Positions 43,269-50,897 are shown, numbered from the stretch's first letter. The stretch is DNA of 64,000 bases from an uncultured Collinsella sp. (GCA_959020715.1 CAUESV010000001.1:310001-374000); one strand, 5' to 3'. Numbers and translations: made by a program. Notes: a model not told the origin generated them from the letters alone.

Positions 43269-44690
43269 ATGAACAACCCCATGCAGTTCCCCGACGGCTT
43301 TGTGTTTGGCGGCGCCACCGCTGCTTACCAGGTTGAAGGCGAGACCCGCACACACGGCAAGGGCAAAGTGCCCTGGGACGATTTCCTGGCAGCTCAGGGT
43401 CGCTTCTCCCCCGACCCCGCAAGCGATTTCTACAACAAGTATCCGGTCGATATCGACCTGTGCCAGCGCTTCGGCATTAACGGCATTCGTGTCTCCATCG
43501 CCTGGAGCCGCATCTTCCCCAACGGCATTGGTGAGATTAACCCCGAGGGCGTCGCCTTCTATCACGAGCTTTTTGCCACCTGCAACAAAGCTGGCGTTAT
43601 CCCCTATGTCACGCTCGATCACTTTGACACGCCCGAGGCCTTTTATCAGGATGGCGGCGAGGGTTTCCTGACGCGCACGACCATCGACGCCTTTGTCGAG
43701 TACGCCAAGTTCTGCTTTGCCGAGTTCACTGAGGTCAAGCACTGGTTTACCTTTAACGAGATTCCCGCGGCCGCCGAGGGCAGCTTTATCGTCGGCAACT
43801 GGCCACACGGCGAGAAGTATCGCCTGGACAAGGCCTTCCAGCTTATGCACAACATGATGGTGGCCCACGCCAAGGCTGTCGTCGCCTTCCATGAGGGCGG
43901 CTTTGAGGGCGAGATCGGCATTGTCCAGAACCTGGAGCCCAAGTATCCCCTCGATCCCAACAGCGCTGCCGACTGCGAGGCGGCTCGTATGGCCGACGTC
44001 ATCAACAACCGCTGGGTACTCGACGCCACCTTCCGCGGCCACTATGCAGCCGACACCATGGAGGCCGCGACCAAGCTGGCCCATATCGCCGGCGGCGAGC
44101 TCGACGTCCGCGACGAGGACATCGCCGCGCTGACCGCCGCGCTCCCCTACAACGATTGCCTGGGCGTCAACACCTACAAGTGCCAGTTCCTGCGTGCCGC
44201 CGAGGGCGAAAACGACATCAACCACAATGGCACCGGCGACAAGGGCTCCTCGCGCTGGTTCCTCAAGGGCGTGGGCGAGTCATGCGTGCGCGAAGGCGTT
44301 CCCACCACCGATTGGGACTGGATCATCTATCCCGAGGGCCTCTACGACCTGCTGCTCCGCATTAAGAACGATTACCCCAACTACAAGAAGATCTACATCA
44401 CCGAGAACGGCATGGGCTATAAGGACGACTTCGAGGAAGGCTTTATCGACGACGCCCCTCGCATCGACTACATGCGCCAGCATCTCGCATGGATCCTCAA
44501 GGCAATCGACGGCGGCGTAAACGTCGACGGTTACTTTGTGTGGTCGCTGCAGGACCAGTTCTCCTGGACCAACGGCTACAACAAGCGCTACGGCCTGTTC
44601 TACATCGACTTCGAGACCCAGAAGCGCTATCCCAAGGCGAGCGCGTACTGGTACAAGAACGTTGCGGAGACCGGCCTGCTCATGGCCTAG
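43269..44690 (+). CDS. lacG: 6-phospho-beta-galactosidase (GH1), module 3
   Basis: A 473-residue GH1 enzyme nearly collinear with that of module 1: FVFGGATAAYQVEGETRT, acid/base Glu in WFTFNEIP, nucleophile Glu in YITENGMGYKD and the 6-phosphate site FSWTNGYNKRYG. It ends at the same VAETGLLMA-type tail as LacG. Start at 43269, with AGAAAGGATGACTC. A strong terminator follows. Confidence 0.95.
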   Translation: MNNPMQFPDGFVFGGATAAYQVEGETRTHGKGKVPWDDFLAAQGRFSPDPASDFYNKYPVDIDLCQRFGINGIRVSIAWSRIFPNGIGEINPEGVAFYHELFATCNKAGVIPYVTLDHFDTPEAFYQDGGEGFLTRTTIDAFVEYAKFCFAEFTEVKHWFTFNEIPAAAEGSFIVGNWPHGEKYRLDKAFQLMHNMMVAHAKAVVAFHEGGFEGEIGIVQNLEPKYPLDPNSAADCEAARMADVINNRWVLDATFRGHYAADTMEAATKLAHIAGGELDVRDEDIAALTAALPYNDCLGVNTYKCQFLRAAEGENDINHNGTGDKGSSRWFLKGVGESCVREGVPTTDWDWIIYPEGLYDLLLRIKNDYPNYKKIYITENGMGYKDDFEEGFIDDAPRIDYMRQHLAWILKAIDGGVNVDGYFVWSLQDQFSWTNGYNKRYGLFYIDFETQKRYPKASAYWYKNVAETGLLMA

Positions 44691-44712
44691 CTTTTGCCGC
44701 ATACCCCCTGTC

Positions 44713-44757
44713 GGCCGCATGCGAATCCCTCCACGGGTTCGTATGCGGCCTTTTTGT
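44713..44757 (+). terminator. terminator after module 3
   Basis: GGCCGCATGCGAATCC pairs with GGGTTCGTATGCGGCC across 44713-44750 with one mismatch, followed by TTTTTGTTTT. Confidence 0.9.
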
Positions 44758-44770
44758 TTTGAGCGACCCG

Positions 44771-44992
44771 CTTGTCTCAATCTGTAACATCTAGCAGGGG
44801 TTTTCGGTCCTACCTGTTATAGATCAAGACAAACGAGCGGCCCGAACTTGAAGATCTCGATCTGTAACACGTAACCGAGTATTCCGGCCCTACCTGTTAC
44901 AGATCGAGACAAACGTTCGAACCAATCCAAACAATCTCGATCTGTAACATCTAGCCGAGTTTTTTTGGTTTCAACTGTTACAGATGAGACAA
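44771..44992. repeat. palindromic repeat array C (3 units, exact 80-bp period)
   Basis: The TCTGTAACA motif starts at 44781, 44861 and 44941. Units have the same complementary ends (TTGTCTCAATCTGTAACA/TGTTATAGATCAAGACAA) and centre as arrays A and B. It lies between lacG3 and the Fic gene, both on the plus strand, so this array is not confined to convergent junctions. Confidence 0.85.
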
Positions 44993-45050
44993 TTAGATAG
45001 TCAAATCCGCGCTTTCCAAGCAGCTGTGAAGCGCGCCTCTTACCTTGTTT

Positions 45051-45119
45051 CAGTATCACGAACATACTTTCGGTATCATTCTATGTTATTATGATACCGA
45101 AAGTATGTTCGTGATACTG
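45051..45119. promoter_or_regulatory. 29-bp perfect inverted repeat before the Fic gene
   Basis: Arms 45051-45079 (CAGTATCACGAACATACT...) and 45091-45119 are perfect complements around an 11-base spacer, TCTATGTTATT. Each arm contains its own AGTAT-N7-ATACT dyad, so four half-sites are available. It ends 11 bases before the Fic start codon, with the ribosome site AAAGGAG right after it. It is probably an autoregulatory operator overlapping the promoter; as RNA it would be a strong hairpin next to the ribosome site. Confidence 0.8.
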
Positions 45120-45130
45120 AAAGGAGTCAC

Positions 45131-46363
45131 ATGCGACAGTTCGATTACGCCACTGTCCCAGCGGAACTCGAAGCAACCCCAATCACCAATCTCCTTCTTT
45201 CGATACGCGAGCATAAAGGCCGACAACTTGTTCTGAGCCAAGTCAAACCCGAGCTTCTATCGTCCCTTATGGAGGAAGCTAAGATTCAGAGCACCCAATC
45301 CTCCAACGGACTTGAAGGAATTGTTACCACCCAAAAAAGGCTCAAAGCAATCATGGCGTATTCCACCGAGCCAAGCTCCCGCGCAGAGGAAGAAATCGCT
45401 GGATACCGAGATGCGCTGTCACTTATTCACGAGCAGCACGATTTCATTCCCGTAACACCATCGGTCATTTTGCAGTTGCATCGTGACCTCATGGCACACA
45501 CAGCAATCTCGTATGGGGGCCATTGGAAAGACAGCGATAACGAAATCGTCTCCATCGACGATCAAGGTAATCGACTTGTGCGCTTTAGACCTCCTTCGGC
45601 TCTAGCAACCCCGGGACTTATCGAAGAAGCCTGTCGGTCCCTCAACGATGCCCTATCTCGCCAAGTTTGCGATCCCCTCCTTATATCACTCCGCTTTATC
45701 TTCGATTTTGTCAGCATTCATCCCTTCAACGATGGCAATGGCAGGATGAGCCGACTCCTTACAACGCTACTGCTCGAAAAGACTGGATACGACGTTGCGC
45801 GCTACGTCAGCATCGAACGACTTATTGAAGACAACAAGGCGCTCTACTACAGTGCCCTCGCTGCAAGTTCCACTGGATGGAATGAAAACGAAAACAGCGA
45901 GGTTCCCTTTATCCGGTTCATGCTCGGAACCATACTGGCGGCTTACCGACAGCTCGAACAGCACACCCTGATTGAATTCAACACTCGCCCCATGCCGAAG
46001 CAAGCGCGCATAGCTGCTCTATTTCAGGAGAAACCCGGCGTCATTAAGAAATCCGACATCCAGTCCAACTGCCCCGATATCAGCGAGGTAACCGTTAAAC
46101 GAACCCTCAGCCAGCTTGTTAGTTGCAGTGCAATCGAAAAAACAGGAGCGGGTCGTTCGACGGGCTACATACTTAAAGACGTCCATGCTCTGGAATTATT
46201 CTTGCAATCTGTAATACCCAATAGCGAGCCAGCAATAAAACAAGGGCCCCCAAAGGATAAACTCCTTGAACGCATGAACCGCGCCGAAGATGAAAGCAGA
46301 GACGGACTCTACGAAGACTACGATTCATTCTCAAGGGATATCAAAGCGAGATACGGAGTCTAG
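45131..46363 (+). CDS. Fic-domain AMPylase with N-terminal inhibitory motif
   Basis: A 410-residue Fic protein. The Fic motif HPFNDGNGRMSR starts at His197. The inhibitory helix motif is (S/T)xxxE(G/N) at Ser58-Glu62-Gly63 (SNGLEG), placing it in the N-terminally self-inhibited class. An N-terminal Fic_N-like domain (1-50) precedes, and a C-terminal winged-helix domain (about 285-360) could bind DNA and its own inverted repeat. Base composition is visibly lower in GC than the surrounding sugar genes, suggesting acquisition. Start at 45131, with AAAGGAGTCAC. Target and partner are unknown; it may be a solitary regulator or toxin-like enzyme. Confidence 0.93.
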   Translation: MRQFDYATVPAELEATPITNLLLSIREHKGRQLVLSQVKPELLSSLMEEAKIQSTQSSNGLEGIVTTQKRLKAIMAYSTEPSSRAEEEIAGYRDALSLIHEQHDFIPVTPSVILQLHRDLMAHTAISYGGHWKDSDNEIVSIDDQGNRLVRFRPPSALATPGLIEEACRSLNDALSRQVCDPLLISLRFIFDFVSIHPFNDGNGRMSRLLTTLLLEKTGYDVARYVSIERLIEDNKALYYSALAASSTGWNENENSEVPFIRFMLGTILAAYRQLEQHTLIEFNTRPMPKQARIAALFQEKPGVIKKSDIQSNCPDISEVTVKRTLSQLVSCSAIEKTGAGRSTGYILKDVHALELFLQSVIPNSEPAIKQGPPKDKLLERMNRAEDESRDGLYEDYDSFSRDIKARYGV

Positions 46364-46394
46364 CCATATCTCAGAATGGCCTCACCCTTGTTGC

Positions 46395-46530
46395 CCAAAA
46401 CTATTTGCACGTCATTTCACGTCACTTTGACGCGTAAAATAACGCGCAAATTTTTACGCGCCATCAAATTTGACGCACAAATGGTGTTTTTACTTATTAC
46501 GTGTCATTCTGCACGTCATATTGAAGTGAT
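46395..46530. repeat. AT-rich stretch with CACGTCA and GCGTAAAA repeats
   Basis: Between the convergent Fic and DeoR genes are repeated (T)GCACGTCA / CACGTCA / TTTGACGC blocks and a perfect 9-bp dyad, CGCGTAAAA (46431-46439) with TTTTACGCG (46452-46460). No T-run terminator or gene is evident. It may be a fused double terminator or a protein-binding cluster. Confidence 0.45.
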
Positions 46531-46575
46531 AATCCCCGCGCCGGCAGAGGGCAGCAGTGTCTCCCGTAGCGCTAG

Positions 46576-47340
46576 TTAGCAAATGACCTGTGTATGTTCC
46601 TCGATGGCGGCACGATTCTCGGCGGTAATACCCGGCTCGCACACTACGGCGTCCAGGCTGTCCAGGCGGCAGAAGGTGTAGAAGTCGCGTTTGCCGATCT
46701 TGCTGGAGTCGGCGATCAGATAGCGCGAGTCGGCCTTGCTAAAGGCGAGCTGCTGGATACGACCCTCATCCATATTGGACGTAGACACGTCGCCATCCAG
46801 AATGCCGTTGGCGCCGATAAACGCCGCATCGATGCCCAGGGCGCGCAGGGTATCCTCGGCCGTTGGTCCCACAAACGCGGCGGTGCGGCGACGGTACATA
46901 CCGCCCACGAGGCACAAGTCGCAGTCCTCGCGCGCCTCGAGCAGGTTAAACACCGAAAGCGAATTGGTCACAATGCGCAGGCGAAACGTCGGCAGCATCG
47001 AGGCCATCTGCTCAACCGTGGTACCCGTGCCCAAAAAGATGGTCGAGCCTTCCTCGATAAGCTCCACAGCACGGCGCGCAATCTGCAGCTTTTCCTCGGC
47101 ATGCTTCGTGCGCTTTTCGGTGTGCGAATACTCATGGCGCAACATAGCGTGGGGACGACCCTGTGCACTGCGGGCGCCGCCGTGCACGCGCTCGATCTCG
47201 CCCAGGCTCGCAAGTTCTTCGAGGTCGCGGCGAATCGTCATGTCCGAAACGCCCAGCGCATCCGAAATCTCCTTGACCGAGACCGTGCCCTGCTCTTCGA
47301 GCAGCTGACGAACCTTATCCTGTCGCTCTGCCTTAATCAC
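46576..47340 (-). CDS. DeoR-family repressor, LacR-like
   Basis: A 254-residue DeoR regulator: helix-turn-helix VSVKEISDALGVSDMTIRRDL followed by ELASLGEIERVHGGA, then the DeoRC sugar-phosphate domain with IFLGTGTTVEQM and LCLVGGMYRRRTAAFVGP. Length and motif forms match LacR, the tagatose-6-phosphate-responsive repressor of lactococcal lac operons. Its upstream region has CAAACAGTAACGAACAAA, similar to the dyads before lacA and lacF, so it may control those genes and itself. Start at 47340 (ATG ATT AAG). Confidence 0.88.
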   Translation of the reverse strand: MIKAERQDKVRQLLEEQGTVSVKEISDALGVSDMTIRRDLEELASLGEIERVHGGARSAQGRPHAMLRHEYSHTEKRTKHAEEKLQIARRAVELIEEGSTIFLGTGTTVEQMASMLPTFRLRIVTNSLSVFNLLEAREDCDLCLVGGMYRRRTAAFVGPTAEDTLRALGIDAAFIGANGILDGDVSTSNMDEGRIQQLAFSKADSRYLIADSSKIGKRDFYTFCRLDSLDAVVCEPGITAENRAAIEEHTQVIC

Positions 47341-47546
47341 GATGAATCCTCGCCGTTCTGTGCGCGCATATCATTCAAACAGTAACGAACAAATTGTATC
47401 AGACTCATGCGCGTCAAAAATGAACGCCCGCACAGCTCCAATCATCACTTTTTTGAGAAAAATACCCCCTGCTTTAGTGGGGTGTAGTGATAATCTCGCC
47501 TGTTCGCGCTACAGTTTGTCGGAAATACCTCGATGTTAGGAACCAA

Positions 47547-48599
47547 ATGATCACTTCCGAGCTTTTCGGCACCGCGCCGTGCGGCACCCCCGTTCATCGC
47601 TACACCCTCAACGGGCCCGAGATCTGCGTTCGCATTATGGACTATGGCGCCACTGTGCTGGGTATCGATGTGCCCGACATTCCCGGCAACGTGCGCGATG
47701 TGGTTCTGGGCTTCGATAAGCTCGAGGATTACTTTGACAACCCCGCCTGCTTTGGCGCAACCATCGGCCCTGTGGCCAACCGCACTGCAGGTGCCACGAT
47801 CACTATCGCTGGCACGGACTGGCATATGCCGGCCAACGAAGGCGCCAACAACCTGCACAGCGACCTTGAGCACGGCCTGCATAAACGCGTGTGGGACGTT
47901 GAACTCGACGAGACTCACAACGCCGTTCGCATGACCACCTCGCTTGAGGATGGCGAGCTGGGCCTGCCCGGCAACCGCACGTTTACGGCCGTGTTTACCG
48001 TGACACGCACCGGCGCCTTTCGCATCGAATATGGCTGCGAGAGCGACCGCGCCACGTACGTGTCCATGACCAACCACACGTACTTTAACCTTGCCGGCCA
48101 TAACGCCGGAATGGACTGCGAGCACTTCTTTGTTGCTAACGCTGCTCACTACCTGCCCATTAACGAACAGAATATCCCCACCGGCGAGATCGCTCCGGTC
48201 GAGGGCACGCCGTTTGACTTCCGCGAGCTGCGCCCCGTCGCTCCCGGCATGGAAGCCGACGACCCGCAGATTAAGCAAGCACGCGGCTACGACCACTGCC
48301 TGTGTATCGATGGCTATCAGTACGGCCGTAATCTGCGCCGCGCGATGCACGTCGAGGAGATGTGGACCGGTCGCGAGCTGGACTACTACACCACCGCCCC
48401 GGGCGTGCAGCTCTACACCGGCAACTGGCTGGGCGACGAGCACGCCAAGGACGACGCCAACTATGGCTGGGGTGCCGGTTTTGCCCTCGAGGCCGAGATG
48501 TACCCCGACACGCCGCACCAGCCGCTGTTCCCGCAGGGCATTGTGGGCCCGGGTCACCCCTACAGCAATGTGATCGAATACCACTTTATGAGGCACTAA
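47547..48599 (+). CDS. galM: aldose 1-epimerase (mutarotase)
   Basis: A 350-residue GalM. It interconverts alpha- and beta-galactose ahead of galactokinase. Conserved pieces are YGATVLGIDVPD, IGPVANRTAG, the catalytic His in TNHTYFNLAGH, the substrate Asp in GYDHC, and the catalytic Glu near FALEAEMYPDTP. This is the full mutarotase type, distinct from the two LacX-like proteins. Start at 47547, with TTAGGAACCAA. It is divergent from the LacR-like gene. Confidence 0.94.
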   Translation: MITSELFGTAPCGTPVHRYTLNGPEICVRIMDYGATVLGIDVPDIPGNVRDVVLGFDKLEDYFDNPACFGATIGPVANRTAGATITIAGTDWHMPANEGANNLHSDLEHGLHKRVWDVELDETHNAVRMTTSLEDGELGLPGNRTFTAVFTVTRTGAFRIEYGCESDRATYVSMTNHTYFNLAGHNAGMDCEHFFVANAAHYLPINEQNIPTGEIAPVEGTPFDFRELRPVAPGMEADDPQIKQARGYDHCLCIDGYQYGRNLRRAMHVEEMWTGRELDYYTTAPGVQLYTGNWLGDEHAKDDANYGWGAGFALEAEMYPDTPHQPLFPQGIVGPGHPYSNVIEYHFMRH

Positions 48600-48626
48600 G
48601 CCCATAACGCAACATATCGCACAGCA

Positions 48627-48659
48627 GCGCCCGCCGGCACCACCGCCGACGGGTGTTTT
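48627..48659 (+). terminator. terminator after galM
   Basis: GCGCCCGCCGGC pairs imperfectly with GCCGACGGGTGTT after a short loop, then TTTTG. It resembles the galT terminator in sequence. Confidence 0.6.
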
Positions 48660-48668
48660 GCTACCTAG

Positions 48669-48692
48669 TCATTGGGGACGTTCTTAAATGAC
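48669..48692 (-). repeat. part of the dispersed repeat, overlapping the EIIB 3' end
   Basis: TCATTGGGGACGTTCTTAAA followed by TGACC is the reverse complement of the second block of the 24276-24352 copy. It provides the stop codon of the EIIB gene. Confidence 0.7.
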
Positions 48693-49163
48693 CAGTTGAA
48701 TGGGGTCGGGGTTGGAGCTGGGGAGGTAGCGAATTTCTAGTTCTATGCCGAGCTTTTGCAACTCTCTGAGAGCAGCGACGTCTGTGTCGTCTACGGCAAC
48801 TGCGGGTGTTGCGAGACGCTTGCCCTCCCCTGCCTGCATATGGCCAATGCTGATCTTGGTGATCGGCACACCGCCCTTAACCAGTGCGAGCGCATCGGCG
48901 GGTGAGGCCACCATGATCAGAATCCATTGGCGCGGCGTTGCGGTATGAATGATGTCGATGGCCCTTTGCACCGAGAAAAACCGCGTCCACACGCCCTCAG
49001 GTGTCGCCACCCTCATAGGGGCCCACTTGTAAGCGTCCGCGGCAATCTCGTCGTTGACGACCAGGACAAGGTTAGTACCTACGGCCTCGTTCCACAGCGT
49101 AACATCTTGCCCGTAAATAAACCGATCATCGATGCGTGTGAGAAGAATCTTGGGTTGAGCCAT
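48684..49163 (-). CDS. orphan mannose/sorbose-family EIIB lacking the phosphorylated His
   Basis: A 159-residue EIIB domain, alignable end to end with the intact EIIB at 60734. The active-site loop reads RIDDRFIYGQD with Tyr17, where the intact protein has RIDNRLVHGQV with His17. It therefore cannot use the normal phospho-His chemistry. No EIIA, EIIC or EIID is next to it. Its last codons and stop lie within a piece of a dispersed repeat (48669-48692), which may have replaced the original C-terminus. It could be a decaying gene or a regulatory decoy. Start at 49163. Confidence 0.88.
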   Translation of the reverse strand: MAQPKILLTRIDDRFIYGQDVTLWNEAVGTNLVLVVNDEIAADAYKWAPMRVATPEGVWTRFFSVQRAIDIIHTATPRQWILIMVASPADALALVKGGVPITKISIGHMQAGEGKRLATPAVAVDDTDVAALRELQKLGIELEIRYLPSSNPDPIQLVI

Positions 49164-49320
49164 CGCTGCCCCATTCTGCTTGAGACCCGTAAGAGCAAGA
49201 CGTCATGTCTCCAATATTAGTGCATTTAAAGTGAGAAAAGCCGTCAGAACACTTGCGCGGATGAGCGATGTCCCGTATCATAGACAGCCGTTGACGCCTC
49301 AGTTGCGTCATCACATGGCC

Positions 49321-49396
49321 GCCAGCGTAGCTCAGTTGGTAGAGCACCGCTCTCGTAAAGCGGGGGTCACCGGTTCGAGCCCGGTCGCTGGCTCCA
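49321..49396 (+). tRNA. tRNA-Thr (CGT anticodon)
   Basis: Complete cloverleaf: acceptor GCCAGCG/CGCTGGC, D-arm AGCTCAGTTGGTAGAGC, anticodon stem CCGCT/AGCGG with loop CTCGTAA (anticodon CGT, Thr), T-arm CCGGTTCGAGCCCGG, discriminator T and an encoded CCA at 49394-49396. A terminator follows within 12 bases. Confidence 0.96.
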
Positions 49397-49407
49397 TTGC
49401 TCAAAAT

Positions 49408-49431
49408 AGCCGCCTTCGGGCGGCTTTTTTG
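49408..49431 (+). terminator. terminator after tRNA-Thr
   Basis: AGCCGCC-TTCG-GGCGGCT followed by TTTTTTG; a classic tetraloop terminator. Confidence 0.93.
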
Positions 49432-49560
49432 TTGCCGATTTTGATTGCGCATGCGCCAACCCAAGCATCACCACGTCGACAGCTCCCCTGCTCAAAAACA
49501 GAAACCCCGCCACGTTTGATTTGAATCGCGCCCGCCCGAGTTTTCGGGGAGGTGGTCGCT

Positions 49561-49626
49561 ATGTCCGAGTTCTGTCTTATGATCGTCGCTCTTCCTCTGG
49601 TGACCATTCTGGCCATTTTGGGCTAG
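49561..49626 (+). CDS. 21-residue hydrophobic peptide
   Basis: ATG at 49561 preceded by GGGGAGGTGG, a stronger ribosome site than most genes here. The peptide begins MSEFCLMIVALPLVT and is almost wholly hydrophobic, enough for one membrane helix. An intrinsic terminator follows 24 bases after the stop, so the unit is a compact transcript. It resembles type I toxin or small membrane peptides in design only; no homologue is claimed. Confidence 0.55.
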   Translation: MSEFCLMIVALPLVTILAILG

Positions 49627-49650
49627 GGTAAAACCTGGCCTTTAAAGACC

Positions 49651-49681
49651 AAAGCCGTCCTGCCTGGGACGGCTTTGTTTT
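49651..49681 (+). terminator. terminator after the small peptide
   Basis: AAAGCCGTCC (49651-49660) pairs with GGACGGCTTT (49667-49676), then GTTTTC. Confidence 0.88.
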
Positions 49682-49757
49682 CTCGATTATCAACTTCATA
49701 CGGATGGATGCGGGGTTCGATACCCCGGCGGTCTGATCGGCAGGCCGCCGGGAACTC

Positions 49758-50186
49758 TCACTCCTCGATAAAAGCCGGCGCTCGGTTAGTTCTGCGCATC
49801 TTGAAATCGTCAGTTTCGTGGGAGACGTAGAGGATGCCGTCCATCCCGTCTCGCGATGCATATGAAAGGTGAACAGAACCGCAATCCGCTCCATCATCGT
49901 CGAGAAGATCGAACGAATTCGGATCGCTCGTTGCGGCCAAACGACCACTCAGACAAGAGCCATCGTCATTACAGATTTGCCATTCCATGTCTTCGCCTGC
50001 AAGAATCGCCATAGACGTCCTGGTCGCGCCATCGTTGACATACATCCCGTCTATGCCAAAACCGTTTTCAGCGCCATCAATAAACGATTGCTCGGACCTA
50101 TACTTCGCGAATGATGCGCATAGTGCCATTGCAAGACCGATTACAAGGCCAACAATCGCTATCTTTACATAGCTCTTGGCCGTCAT
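49758..50186 (-). CDS. hypothetical membrane-anchored protein
   Basis: A 142-residue protein with an N-terminal hydrophobic segment (about 8-25) containing a Cys, but without a clean lipobox. The outer part is acidic with several Asp/Gly turns and four Cys (DDGSCLSGR, DDDGADCGS). No family recognised. Start at 50186, with AGAGGGATGGC. It is convergent with the small-peptide unit. Confidence 0.72.
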   Translation of the reverse strand: MTAKSYVKIAIVGLVIGLAMALCASFAKYRSEQSFIDGAENGFGIDGMYVNDGATRTSMAILAGEDMEWQICNDDGSCLSGRLAATSDPNSFDLLDDDGADCGSVHLSYASRDGMDGILYVSHETDDFKMRRTNRAPAFIEE

Positions 50187-50897
50187 GCCATCCCTCTTTT
50201 CGCTTGCCTAAAGAAATGCGGAAGAAGCTGTTCGTCGCGACTTGTTTGTACGCCTTTCTGCCCCGTTCGGTTACTTAGGTTACTTGAGAGATCCTATATA
50301 TAATTGTTACCCATATACGTAATATGAATTTCGGACATGTCGAAATCAATCAATGGTTGCGGGAGTTTCCAACCTCAGTGAAATGCCGCCCTATACCCAC
50401 AGAATCTGACGGGCTTGACATGTGCTAATGGACGCTAATGGCACTTGGTCGGCAACGGTCTTGGCTCATCGGCCCCAACAGTGTCTCCTTCTGTCGCGCC
50501 GCGGGCCAGGCGCACGGCGGTGGCGCTGTGCCGCGGCAGCTGGACGACCGCGTCGTCGACCGTGGCGATTACACTCGCGACGACACGCCTCGCTAGTTTT
50601 GAACTGTCCTGCCCTAGCGCGCAGCAATTCAATCAGCTGTTACAGAATCCTGAAAGAAAGGGTCGAACCGAAGTGTCTGGCCGGACGCCAATTGTCCGGG
50701 AACTGCTTCTGGTTCGACCCTCTTTTACTTTCGCCCACTCGGTGGACTTCGGGTTTGGTGGTTGGAGCCGACGATTTACCAAAGAGAAAAATGAAATATA
50801 ACCTAGCTGCAATAATCGCCTTATTGGGGGCTCGAATTGGCCATATAGATCTAAAATAGTCACAATATACAAATGTCGAGAGACGTTGGGAATATAG
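50187..50897. other. 711-base stretch without a confident gene
   Basis: The first part (50187-50420) is AT-rich and may hold the promoter of the minus-strand gene. At 50440-50620 GC rises sharply and several frames are open on both strands with protein-like composition (for example minus-strand LARRVVASVIATVDDAVVQL), but none has a good start and end; it may be a gene remnant. A strong hairpin follows at 50660-50720. Confidence 0.4.
50660..50730 (+). terminator. 61-nt hairpin, terminator-like
   Basis: GGGTCGAACC (50660-50669) pairs with GGTTCGACCC (50711-50720), with inner CCGGAC/GTCCGG (50681-50686 with 50694-50699), followed by TCTTTTACTTTC. It could end a transcript from the remnant before it. 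Confidence 0.7.

Noticed and set aside
41325..44225. 966-codon minus-strand frame across lacE3 and lacG3
   Set aside because: Spans two convincing plus-strand genes, has His/Val/Gly/Asp-rich antisense composition and no recognisable domain.
49321..49396. tRNA-Thr as a demonstrated integration site
   Set aside because: No integrase gene and no duplicated tRNA 3' end seen downstream within the window.
50422..50859. Plus-strand frames of 118-145 codons in the gap before the secreted protein
   Set aside because: Arg/Ala/Leu-rich low-quality translation, no ribosome site, and one crosses a strong hairpin; treated as a remnant or non-coding.
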